Positions 1 through 7,119 are shown, numbered from the stretch's first letter. The stretch: 7,481 bases of DNA from Elusimicrobiota bacterium (GCA_016194625.1 JACQBB010000327.1:1-7481); one strand, 5' to 3'. Notes: generated by a model from the letters alone, not told the origin. Numbers and translations are program-made.

Positions 1-125
1 ACCCCTACCGCTGGCGCACCGAGATGGCGCGCGCGTTCATGGACCAGGTGGCGCTGGCCTCCCGGACCGACCCCGTGATGAAGGAGTACCTGAAGGAGGC
101 GCTGATCCGGTGCCGCATCAGCTGA
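1..125 (+). CDS. 3' end of an unidentified upstream gene
   Basis: The frame whose codons begin at position 3 is open from the window edge to a TGA at 123-125 and gives about 40 residues, ending in ...KEYLKEALIRCRIS. The rest of the gene lies outside the window. The stretch is rich in charged and hydrophobic residues and looks like a soluble helical C-terminus. It has no motif I can assign to a family. Codons fit the strong G/C third-position preference of the neighbours. Its last 16 bases overlap the GTG start of the next gene, and the ribosome binding site of that gene (AAGGAGG, 93-99) lies inside it. This supports a real coupled gene rather than chance open frame. Function unknown; it is probably part of the same operon. 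Confidence 0.55.
   Translation, partial: PYRWRTEMARAFMDQVALASRTDPVMKEYLKEALIRCRIS
93..99 (+). promoter_or_regulatory. Strong ribosome binding site of the TPR-radical SAM gene
   Basis: AAGGAGG is a near-perfect Shine-Dalgarno sequence with 10 bases between it and the GTG at 110. It lies inside the upstream coding tail. It decides the start of the 1263-residue protein: the next in-frame GTG, at 170, has no comparable purine-rich stretch before it. Confidence 0.7.
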
Positions 126-3100
126 CCCTCCTCGGCCCTTCCTCCGGCGCCGTCCTGCGCCGCGGCGCGGTGAAGGCGAACCTCATCCACCATCTGGCCC
201 ACGCCGGAGGCGAGGCGCTCCTGCGGCGGCTGGGGCGCAAGCACGCGCCGCCCCGCGATTGGGTCCCGGCTTCCGGCCGCAAGGCCCCTCCGGACCTGGT
301 CCGGGCGTTCGATTCCATCCTCCAGGTCCCCACGGGCCGCATGCGCCGCGGCCTGCCGGCGCTCAAGACCCTCGAAGCCTTCGCCCGCGACGGCCAGTTC
401 TGGGCGCACGTCGGCCTGGCCTTCAACCTCCTGCGCGTGTGGGACGGCGACGCGGCGTTCCGCGAGTCGCTCGCGCACGCCGACGCCGCGCTCGCGCTGG
501 AGCCGGAGTGGGCGTGGGGCTACCTGCTGCGCGGCGAGATCAAGCGCTCGCTGATCGACTACGCGGGCGGCGCCGCCGACCTGGCCCGCGCGGCCGAGCT
601 CGACCCGTCGTGGTCGTGGGCGCACGGCTTCCGCGCCCGCGCGCTGTTCCAGGGCGGCACCGACGCCTCGGGCCTGGAGCCGATGGACGAGGCGGTCCGC
701 CTCGGCCCCGGCGAAGGCTTCCTGTTCTGCTGGCGCGGCGAGGCGTACCGCCGGCTCGGCCGCTTCGACGCCGCCGCGCGCGACTTCGAGCGCGGCCTGG
801 AGCTGGACCCGGAGTACGACCAGGGCTACGGCTGGCACGCGCGGCTCTTGGACGCCCAGGGGCGCCACGCGCAGGCCGCCGCCTCCCTGCGCCGCGGCCT
901 GGCGCTTTGTCCCCTGTTCGAAAAGGCGCGCCGCCAGCTGGTGCGCTCCCTGCGCGGGGCGGGGAAGACCGCCGAGGCCCTGCGCGAGCTGGACCGCGCG
1001 GCCCGGCTCAACCACCGCAACGACTGGCTCGGCGTGTGGCGCGCCGAGGGCCAGCCCGACGGCGCCGCCGCGCGCCAGGCCTTGGCCGAGCTGGACGCCT
1101 ACCTGGCCCGCCGGCCGCGCGACGCGCGGGCGCTGGCGTGGAAGGGCGAGACGCTCGCGCAGATCGGCCGCCTGCCCGAGGCCGTCGCCGCGCTGGACGC
1201 CGCGCTCGCGCGCGCGCCGCGCGACGCCTGGGCCCGCGCGTGGCGCGGCGAGGCGCTGCTGCGCCTGGGCCGCGTCGCCGAGGCGCGCGCCGACCTGGAC
1301 GCGGCCGTCCGCCTCGACCCCGAGAACGGCCGCGCGTGGGCGTGGCGCGGCCGCGCCCGCCTGCTGGCCGGCGACGCGCGCGGCGCCGAGGACGACCTGA
1401 CGCGCGCGATCTCCGCGCGCCGGATCGAGTACGCGCCTATCTCCGCGTGGCGCGGCGAGGCGCGGCTGGCGCTGCATCGCCCCGACCTCGCGCGCGAGGA
1501 CTTCGACGCGGCGATCGCGCTCGACCCGGGCCAGGGGCTGTTCTTCGCCCTGCGCGCCAAGGCGCGCGCGGAGCTCGGCGACGCCGCCGGCGCCCGCGCC
1601 GACCTCGACGAGGCGCGCGGCCGCCCGAGCCCCGTCCCCGAGTCGGCTCCGGTGCGCTGGGGAGCGCTCCCGTGGCGCCGCGTGCTGGAGGTCGAGGCCT
1701 GCCGCCGCTCCGGCCGCGCCGCGAAGGGCCGGTCCCTGCTGGCGCCCGCGCTCGCGCGCCACGGAGACGACGCGCCGTGGCTGTACCTGCTGCGCTACCG
1801 CCTCAAGCGCCTGGCCCACGCGCCCGGCGCCCTGCGCGACGTGGACCGCGCGTTCCGCCTCGACGCCGGGTCGGGCTGGCTGGCGGGCCTGAGCGACCCG
1901 CCCGCGGGCGCGCCGCTCCAGGCCAAGCTCCTGCGCGATTCTTGGACGGGATTCTCGACCGACGCGGCGTCGGCGCCTCTGCACGCCTACCGCGGCCACG
2001 ATCTGATGCGCCGCGGCCAGGCGGCCGAGGGCCTGCGCGCGCTCGAGCGCGCCGCGGGGCTCGAGCCCGCCGGCTGGATCCTGGCCTGGCTCGGCGAGGC
2101 GTACCGCGCGGCCGGGCGCCTGGACGAGGCGCTGGCCGCGCTCGACCGCGCCCTCACGCTCGACCCGCGCTACGACAACGCCTACGCGTGGCGCGCGACG
2201 CTCAAGCTCGGCCGCGGCGATGCGGCGGGCGCGCTGGCCGACCTGGACCGCGCGCTCGGACTGCGGTCGACCGCCCGCGCCTGGCACGACCGCGCGCGCG
2301 CCCTGCGCGCGCTGGGCCGCGTTCCGGAGTCGCTCGACAGCCTGGAGCGCGCCGTCCGCCTCAACGCCGAGCTCGGCTGGGGCGGGCCGAAGGCCGAGGC
2401 GGCCGCGGCGGCGCTGGCCGAGATCCGCGCGCTCGACGCCGGCCAGGACCCGCGCCTGGCCGAGTGGGAGGGGGAGACTTTGCTGCGCCTCGGCCGCCCC
2501 GGCGAGGCTCTGGCCGCGCTGAAGGACGCCGCGACCGCCTGGGGCCTGGCCTGGCGCGGCGAGGCGCGCCTGGCGCTGGAGGGCTTGAGCGCCGCCGCCG
2601 CCCGCGACCTGGCCGACGCCGCGCGCCGCGACCCGCGCTGGGCGAAGGCGCGCGCGCTCGCCGCCGAGGCGGCGTTCCGCGCCGGCGACCGCGCGAAGGC
2701 GCTCGCGCACGCGTCGGCGGCCGTGAAGGCCAACCCGTACTCCGCGCGCCTGCGCGTCCTGCGCGCGAAGGCGGCGCTGTGGACCGGCCGCCGGGCGCCC
2801 GCCGCGCGCGACTTGAAGGAAGCGCTGAGCCTCGCCCCCGGCTGGGACGAGCCCGCGCGCCTGCTGGCCGCCGTGGCCGAGGGGCGCCCGCCGGTGGTGA
2901 CGACCTTGCTCGAACCCCTGCCGGCGCCCGACGCCGAGCCCAAGTCGCTCGAGTTCTTCGTCAACTACGCCTGCAACGCCAAGTGCCCGTTCTGCTTCAA
3001 CCCGCCCGACGCGACGCCGGAGCTGGACCGCGGCCTGCCGCTGCCCGAGCTGGCGCGGCGCCTGCTCCAGGGCTGGCGCGAGGGCTTCCGCGCGGTGAAG

Positions 3101-3901
3101 TTCATCGGCGGCGAGGTCACGGTCCGCGACGACCTGCCCCAGATCCTCGGCCTGGCGCGCAAGATCGGCTACCGCTCGATCCAGCTCACCACCAACGGCA
3201 TCCGGCTGGCGGACGGGGACTACGCGCGCACGCTGGTCCGTTCGGGCGTGGACCGCGTGCGCTTCTCCATCCACGGCCACACGCCGGCCCTGCACGACCG
3301 CCTGGTCGCGGTGCCCGGCGCGCTCGCCAAGATCGAGAAGGCCGCCAAGACGCTGAAGGCGCTCGGCGCGCGCGTCGGCGTCAACTACGTCCTCAACAAG
3401 GTCAACGCCGCCGCGTTCCCGGAGACGATCGAGTGGCTGTACGAGACTCTGGGCACCGACGACGTCATCGTCTACTTCATCCGCTACCAGGGCTTCGGCG
3501 CCCTGCCGGAGAACAAGGAGCTGCTCAAGCTGCGCTTCTCGGACGCCGTCGGCCCGGTGCGCGCGGGCTTCGCGCGCCTGCGCGCGCTCGGCGTGAGGCG
3601 CTACCCCCAGCTGATCCACTTCGCGCCGTGCGTGGCGCCCGAGCTCGCGCCGTACATGCTCGACTGGACGACCGACCCGACCGCGAGCGGCGAGGGGAAC
3701 ACGGCGGCCGACCGCGTGACCCTGCCGGACGGCTCGGAAGGCCTGATCCATCAGGTCACCAACCGCGGCAAGCGCGCGGTCTCCGCCTGCGCGGCGTGCG
3801 CGCTCAAGGACCGCTGCCTGGGCATCGAGGAGAACTACGCCGCCGAGTTCGGCGAGTCGGAGTTCATGCCCGTCCTGCCCGAGGAGGCGGGGTCGCTGTG
3901 A
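110..3901 (+). CDS. TPR-repeat / radical SAM fusion protein, 1263 aa
   Basis: Giant cytosolic protein with no signal peptide or membrane segment seen. Residues 1-97 are an unrecognised N-terminal region. Residues about 98-925 form a TPR array of roughly 20 units near 34 residues each, with recurring WRGEA, LGR, DLDxAVRLDP elements; it is irregular around residues 505-630. A short Pro-rich linker (about 926-947) leads to a radical SAM domain. That domain has the cluster motif C955-x3-C959-x2-C962, read as CNAKCPFC, and GGEVT at 1000-1004 in place of the usual GGEP. Four further cysteines, C1174 plus C1227-x2-C1230-x5-C1236, could bind an auxiliary Fe-S cluster. Radical SAM enzymes cleave S-adenosylmethionine to start radical chemistry; the substrate here is unknown. 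The TPR part presumably recruits a protein or peptide. The GTG start follows a strong ribosome binding site, and the 3' end overlaps the next gene by 4 bases. Domain calls are firm; function is not. Confidence 0.93.
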   Translation: MPHQLTLLGPSSGAVLRRGAVKANLIHHLAHAGGEALLRRLGRKHAPPRDWVPASGRKAPPDLVRAFDSILQVPTGRMRRGLPALKTLEAFARDGQFWAHVGLAFNLLRVWDGDAAFRESLAHADAALALEPEWAWGYLLRGEIKRSLIDYAGGAADLARAAELDPSWSWAHGFRARALFQGGTDASGLEPMDEAVRLGPGEGFLFCWRGEAYRRLGRFDAAARDFERGLELDPEYDQGYGWHARLLDAQGRHAQAAASLRRGLALCPLFEKARRQLVRSLRGAGKTAEALRELDRAARLNHRNDWLGVWRAEGQPDGAAARQALAELDAYLARRPRDARALAWKGETLAQIGRLPEAVAALDAALARAPRDAWARAWRGEALLRLGRVAEARADLDAAVRLDPENGRAWAWRGRARLLAGDARGAEDDLTRAISARRIEYAPISAWRGEARLALHRPDLAREDFDAAIALDPGQGLFFALRAKARAELGDAAGARADLDEARGRPSPVPESAPVRWGALPWRRVLEVEACRRSGRAAKGRSLLAPALARHGDDAPWLYLLRYRLKRLAHAPGALRDVDRAFRLDAGSGWLAGLSDPPAGAPLQAKLLRDSWTGFSTDAASAPLHAYRGHDLMRRGQAAEGLRALERAAGLEPAGWILAWLGEAYRAAGRLDEALAALDRALTLDPRYDNAYAWRATLKLGRGDAAGALADLDRALGLRSTARAWHDRARALRALGRVPESLDSLERAVRLNAELGWGGPKAEAAAAALAEIRALDAGQDPRLAEWEGETLLRLGRPGEALAALKDAATAWGLAWRGEARLALEGLSAAAARDLADAARRDPRWAKARALAAEAAFRAGDRAKALAHASAAVKANPYSARLRVLRAKAALWTGRRAPAARDLKEALSLAPGWDEPARLLAAVAEGRPPVVTTLLEPLPAPDAEPKSLEFFVNYACNAKCPFCFNPPDATPELDRGLPLPELARRLLQGWREGFRAVKFIGGEVTVRDDLPQILGLARKIGYRSIQLTTNGIRLADGDYARTLVRSGVDRVRFSIHGHTPALHDRLVAVPGALAKIEKAAKTLKALGARVGVNYVLNKVNAAAFPETIEWLYETLGTDDVIVYFIRYQGFGALPENKELLKLRFSDAVGPVRAGFARLRALGVRRYPQLIHFAPCVAPELAPYMLDWTTDPTASGEGNTAADRVTLPDGSEGLIHQVTNRGKRAVSACAACALKDRCLGIEENYAAEFGESEFMPVLPEEAGSL
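401..2884 (+). repeat. Tandem TPR-coding array in the fusion gene
   Basis: Roughly 20 degenerate units of about 102 bases, each coding a 34-residue TPR helix pair. Conservation reaches the DNA level in places: the 15-mer TGGCGCGGCGAGGCG, coding WRGEA, recurs exactly at 731, 1241, 1448 and 2552. Offsets follow whole repeats: 510 bases is 15 units of 34 bases, that is five TPRs, and 207 bases is two TPRs plus one codon. Units between about 1620 and 1980 are the most diverged. The repeats are protein-coding, not a mobile or CRISPR repeat. Confidence 0.8.
3881..3887 (+). promoter_or_regulatory. Ribosome binding site of the stand-alone radical SAM gene
   Basis: GAGGAGG lies 10 bases before the GTG at 3898, the same spacing as for the upstream gene. 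It sits in the last codons of the fusion gene and supports the GTG start, which overlaps the fusion's TGA as GTGA. Confidence 0.65.
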
Positions 3902-4863
3902 TCACCAAGGACGCCGTCTTCGAGCTGTTCCTCAACTACGCCTGCCAGGCGAAGTGCGGCTTCTGCTACAACCCGCCGATCACCGACGAATTGCTGCGCC
4001 GCGAGCTGTCGTTCGAGCAGGCCGCCGCCGCTCTGTACGGCGCGGCGAAGAAGGGCGCGAAGAAGCTGAACCTGCACGGAGGCGAGGTCACTCTGCGCGA
4101 CGACCTCCCGAAGATACTGCGCCTGGCGAAGAAGCTGGGCTTCGATCCGATCACCTTGGTCACCAACGGCGTGAAGCTGGGCGACCAGAAGTACGCCAAG
4201 ACCATGGTGTCTTCCGGAGTGACCCACGTCCGCATGTCGGTCCACGGCGCCGACGCCGACCTCCACGACAAGATCGTGGTCGTGCCCGGCGCCTTCGATC
4301 GTTTGTGTCGTGGTATTTCCCATTTGAAGAAGCTCGGCATCCCAGTGGGCTTGAATTTCGTGATGGTGAAGCCCAACGCCGCCGCTCTCCCGGCTTTCCT
4401 CCGACGCTTCGTCGTCCAGGAGGGCCTCGACGACGTCATCGTCTATCTCCCTCACGAGCGCGGCATGATGGCCCTCAACGCCTCCGCGCTCGCCGTTTCT
4501 TACTCCGAGGCCCGTCCTCATCTGCTCAAGGCCGCCGCTCTCCTCGACGCGGCCGGCAAGCTCTCGTCGCTCCTGATCGCGAACCTCCCGCCCTGCGCCG
4601 CCCCGGAGCTCGCCGACCTCCTGCTCGACTGGGAGCGCGACCCCGGGGAGGCCGCCGCCGCGATGGTCGGCCCGGAGGGGAAGGCGACCGACCTCAAGGC
4701 GATGAAGGACGAGCAGAAGGGGCGCGTGCCCGCCTGCCGCGCCTGCGCGCTGAAGGACCGCTGCCGCGGCGTCGAGGCGGAGTACGTCGCGCGCTTCGGC
4801 GACGGCGAGTTCCGCGCGCTGGCCGCCGTGCCGCCCGCGCTGGCCGGGACGGTGCGCCGGTGA
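3898..4863 (+). CDS. Stand-alone radical SAM protein with C-terminal four-cysteine set, 321 aa
   Basis: A compact radical SAM enzyme. The SAM-cluster motif is C16-x3-C20-x2-C23 (CQAKCGFC), very near the N-terminus, and GGEVT is at 61-65. A TNG motif and a SVHG strand follow in the usual order of the partial TIM barrel. The C-terminus has C233 in PPCAAPELA and C280-x2-C283-x5-C289, a layout that could ligate one extra Fe-S cluster, as in the twitch/SPASM class. It is a clear paralogue of the C-terminal domain of the preceding fusion protein, collinear over its whole length with shared motifs including RDDLP, DDVIVY and APELA. It lacks any TPR part. The GTG start overlaps the upstream stop by 4 bases, and its own stop overlaps the next GTG in the same way. 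Codons around 4297-4356 are unusually T-ending compared with the surroundings. The substrate cannot be inferred. Confidence 0.92.
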   Translation: MITKDAVFELFLNYACQAKCGFCYNPPITDELLRRELSFEQAAAALYGAAKKGAKKLNLHGGEVTLRDDLPKILRLAKKLGFDPITLVTNGVKLGDQKYAKTMVSSGVTHVRMSVHGADADLHDKIVVVPGAFDRLCRGISHLKKLGIPVGLNFVMVKPNAAALPAFLRRFVVQEGLDDVIVYLPHERGMMALNASALAVSYSEARPHLLKAAALLDAAGKLSSLLIANLPPCAAPELADLLLDWERDPGEAAAAMVGPEGKATDLKAMKDEQKGRVPACRACALKDRCRGVEAEYVARFGDGEFRALAAVPPALAGTVRR

Positions 4864-5879
4864 ACCTGCTGGTGTTCCTGTCGGACCGCTGCAACATGGC
4901 CTGCGACTACTGCTTCCTGGCGCTGAACTCCAAGCCCGCGACGGTCCTGTCCGAGGCCGACGGCGCGCGCGCGGTGGACTCGCACCTGTCCCGCTTCGGC
5001 GCCCGGGCGCGCTTCACTCTCCTCGGCGGCGAGCCGCTGCTCCACCCCGAGCTGGCGCTCTCCCTGGCCCGCCGCGCCCGCGCCAAAGGCGCGAAGGTCA
5101 CTCTGGTCAGCAACGGGACGAAGGCCGAGCCCGCGGTCGTGAAGGGCCTGCTCGGGCTCGGCGTCGAGGTGGCGGTCAGCCTGGACGGCAAGGCCGAGTC
5201 GCACGACGCGCATCGGCGCGCGCTCGGCGGCGGCAAGACGCACGCGGCGGTGATGACGGCGCTGGCGAAGCTCGACCCCGCGGTCCTGCGCGTGAACCTG
5301 GTCATCTCGGAGGACACGGTCGGCGCGTTCCTGTCCAACGTCGAGTGGCTGCGCGCGGGCGGCTTCACGCGCCTGTCCTTCCACGCCGACGTGGCGCGGC
5401 CCTGGACGCCGACCGGTCTCAAGTCCTTGGAAGCGGCGCTGGCGGGCTTCGCGCGCTACGCGCGCGCTCTCGACGCGGCCGCGCCGGGGTCGCTGTCGCT
5501 GTGGCATCTGGACAGCTACCGCGCGTCCGCGACGGCGGCGCCGAGCGAGGACGACGAGCTCGTCCTGGGCGCCGACGGCCGCTACTACGCCGGCGACGCC
5601 TGGCTGTCGAAGCCCTACGGCCAGGGCCTCGACGGCGCGGTCGGCGACCTGGACTCCGGCGTGGACGAGGCCAAGCGCCGCGCGCTCCTGGCCGAGGCCG
5701 ACCGCGGCGTGGCCGCCGCGCTCGCCGGCGAGCGCTGGTACACCTGGCCGCGCGAGACCTTCCTGCTGGCCCGCCTGTCCGGGCGCGACCCGGCCGCGGC
5801 GGCGCGCGCGTTCCGCGCGGCCGACGCGGTGCTCGGCGACGCGCTGTCCAAGCTGGCGCGGGAGCACGCCCGTGCGTAG
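4860..5879 (+). CDS. Radical SAM protein with cysteine-free SPASM-like C-terminus, 339 aa
   Basis: The N-terminus carries C11-x3-C15-x2-C18 (CNMACDYC), followed by LLGGEP at 54-59, SNGT and SLDG strands: the standard radical SAM order with a canonical GGEP, unlike the two upstream proteins. These three cysteines are the only ones in the protein. Around residues 238-249 the text ADGRYYAGDAWL resembles the SPASM segment usually written DGxVYPCDxF, but Ala stands where the cluster cysteine would be. A region like the GNI turn (GAVGDLDSG) follows. I therefore read it as related to SPASM peptide/protein-modifying enzymes but without auxiliary clusters. The GTG start overlaps the preceding TGA by 4 bases. 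The upstream purine stretch (GGGA at 4846-4849) is weak, so translation probably depends on coupling to the preceding gene. The substrate is unknown. Confidence 0.9.
   Translation: MNLLVFLSDRCNMACDYCFLALNSKPATVLSEADGARAVDSHLSRFGARARFTLLGGEPLLHPELALSLARRARAKGAKVTLVSNGTKAEPAVVKGLLGLGVEVAVSLDGKAESHDAHRRALGGGKTHAAVMTALAKLDPAVLRVNLVISEDTVGAFLSNVEWLRAGGFTRLSFHADVARPWTPTGLKSLEAALAGFARYARALDAAAPGSLSLWHLDSYRASATAAPSEDDELVLGADGRYYAGDAWLSKPYGQGLDGAVGDLDSGVDEAKRRALLAEADRGVAAALAGERWYTWPRETFLLARLSGRDPAAAARAFRAADAVLGDALSKLAREHARA
5860..5864 (+). promoter_or_regulatory. Ribosome binding site of the stand-alone TPR gene
   Basis: GGGAG ends 7 bases before the GTG at 5872. It favours this start, which overlaps the preceding gene by 8 bases, over the next in-frame ATG at codon 50. 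Confidence 0.5.
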
Positions 5880-7119
5880 GCTCCCGGCTCCCGGCGCCCT
5901 GTCGGACCTGACCGAGACCGGCGACCTCGCCGACGCGTGCGCGTCGGCCGCCCGCGCGCTGGGCCTGGCCGCGCCGCGCGCCGACTTCCGCCTGCGCGCG
6001 CGCGACCCGCGCCAGGACATGCAGTACGGCGAGAGCCTCCTGCTGGTCCCGGACGCGGCGCCGTACCGCCGCGCGCGGCTGGTCTTCGCCCGCGCGCGCA
6101 AGTCCTGGCCGTCCTGCGCCGGGGCGTGGCTGGGGGCGGCGGCCGTCGAGACCGTGCTGGCCCGCTTCCCCGCGGCGCTCGCCATGTACGCCAAGGCCGC
6201 GCGCCTCGCGCCGGACGCCGCGTGGGTGCCCGCCTGGCGCGGCGTGGCGCGGGCGCTGGACGAGCGCCGCCGCCGGACCGAGCGGCTCAAGGAAGCGCTG
6301 GCCGACTTCGACCTGGCGCTGGAGCGGGGCGCGGCCCCGGCCTTCGTCGCGCCGTGGCGCGCCGAGCTGCGCCACGACCTGGACGACCGCGAGGGCGCGC
6401 TCGAGGACCTGGCGCGCATCCCCGCCGGCGACCCGTCGGCGCTGTGGGCGCGCGTGGAGCGCGGCGAGATCCTGTGCGAGTGCGGCCGCGTCGGCGAGGC
6501 GATGGCCGAGTTCGACCGCCTGGTCCGGGAGAACCCGAAGGCGTCGTGGGCCTGGGCCCTGCGCGGGCGCACTTTGGCCACCACCGGCCACCCGGCCGAG
6601 GGCCTGCCGGACCTGGACCGCGCCGTGAGGCTGGCGCCGCGCTCGGCCGTCGCCTTGGCCTGGCGCTCGGAGGCGTACCGCGGCCTGGGCCGCTACGCCG
6701 CCGCGCTCAAGGACCTGGACCGCGCGACGCGGCTCGACCCGCGCTACACGCTGGGCTGGGTGTGGCGCGGCCGGCTCAAGCTCCTTCTCGGCCGACCGGC
6801 GGACGCGCTCAAGGACCTGGACCGCGCGGTGCGCCTCGACGCGCGCTACCGCCTGGGCGTGGCCTGGCGCGGCGAGGCCCTGTTCAAGCTGGGCCGCACG
6901 CGCGAGGCCGCCCGCGACTTCGCGCGCGTGGCGCCGATGGACCCGCGGCGCTCCTGGACCCCGGAGACGCGAGAGGGCGTGCGCGTGGACGCCGGCGCGC
7001 GCGAGCGTGCGTACTGGGAGGACCTGGAGCGGCGCGCGACCCTGCACCCGGACGACCGCTGGGCGCGGCGCCTGCTCGACGCGGCGCTGTCGCGCGAGCG
7101 CGCGGGGGAGGGGCGATGA
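5872..7119 (+). CDS. TPR-repeat protein, 415 aa
   Basis: A soluble protein, with no signal peptide or membrane segment seen. Residues 1-82 are unrecognised. Residues about 83-361 hold about eight TPR units; the last four are the most regular, with WRGEALFKLGR and LKDLDRAVRLD elements. A charged, helical C-terminal tail of about 50 residues follows. TPR domains bind peptides or partner proteins, and no catalytic motif is visible. The repeat consensus (W-R-G-E, LGR, DLDRA-RLD) is the same as in the N-terminal half of the large fusion protein encoded upstream, so the two scaffolds probably share an origin and may bind the same partner. The gene overlaps the radical SAM gene before it by 8 bases and the halogenase-like gene after it by 4. 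Bacterial TPR proteins are too diverse to name a role. Confidence 0.88.
   Translation: MRRLPAPGALSDLTETGDLADACASAARALGLAAPRADFRLRARDPRQDMQYGESLLLVPDAAPYRRARLVFARARKSWPSCAGAWLGAAAVETVLARFPAALAMYAKAARLAPDAAWVPAWRGVARALDERRRRTERLKEALADFDLALERGAAPAFVAPWRAELRHDLDDREGALEDLARIPAGDPSALWARVERGEILCECGRVGEAMAEFDRLVRENPKASWAWALRGRTLATTGHPAEGLPDLDRAVRLAPRSAVALAWRSEAYRGLGRYAAALKDLDRATRLDPRYTLGWVWRGRLKLLLGRPADALKDLDRAVRLDARYRLGVAWRGEALFKLGRTREAARDFARVAPMDPRRSWTPETREGVRVDAGARERAYWEDLERRATLHPDDRWARRLLDAALSRERAGEGR
6118..6954 (+). repeat. Tandem TPR-coding array with 102-base periodicity
   Basis: About eight TPR-coding units. The clearest DNA-level repetition is a 24-base identity between 6703-6726 and 6805-6828, exactly 102 bases (34 codons) apart and coding ALKDLDRA. 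A diverged third copy, ending in GGACCTGGACCGCGCC, sits 102 bases earlier at 6601-6624. This suggests fairly recent internal duplication or gene-conversion-like homogenisation of the last units. Confidence 0.75.
7106..7113 (+). promoter_or_regulatory. Ribosome binding site of the halogenase-like gene
   Basis: GGGAGGGG lies just before the ATG at 7116, with 5 bases from GGAG to the start. This is the only ATG start among the five starts visible in the window. The ATG overlaps the TPR gene's TGA as ATGA. Confidence 0.6.

Noticed and set aside
1201..1240. GC-alternating palindromic stretches (runs of GCGCGC) as terminators or regulatory hairpins
   Set aside because: They code Arg/Ala-rich protein in frame, occur throughout the window as expected from composition, and lack a following T-run.
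401..2884. Periodic repeats as a CRISPR or satellite array
   Set aside because: The period is 102 bases in a single open frame with conserved TPR residues; units are diverged at synonymous sites and have no repeat-spacer pattern.
5..3751. Very long open frame on the minus strand opposite the TPR-radical SAM gene
   Set aside because: Its product is Arg/Ala/Gln/Val-rich low-complexity text with no recognisable domain. Stop codons are rare antisense to G/C-ending codons, while the + strand frame has clear TPR and radical SAM motifs.
3629..3817. Full SPASM domain with two auxiliary clusters in the fusion protein
   Set aside because: Only four extra cysteines are present (one plus C-x2-C-x5-C), too few for two fully ligated clusters; at most one auxiliary cluster is supported.
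259..3897. Second + strand frame open through most of the fusion gene and continuous with the stand-alone radical SAM frame
   Set aside because: The translation before 3898 is Arg/Pro/Gly-rich shadow text. Real protein begins only at the GTG at 3898, which has a ribosome binding site and the aligned start of the radical SAM domain.
4518..7047. Long minus-strand open frames opposite the third radical SAM and TPR genes
   Set aside because: Compositional shadows: Arg/Ala/Ser-rich, no motifs, and no credible start context.
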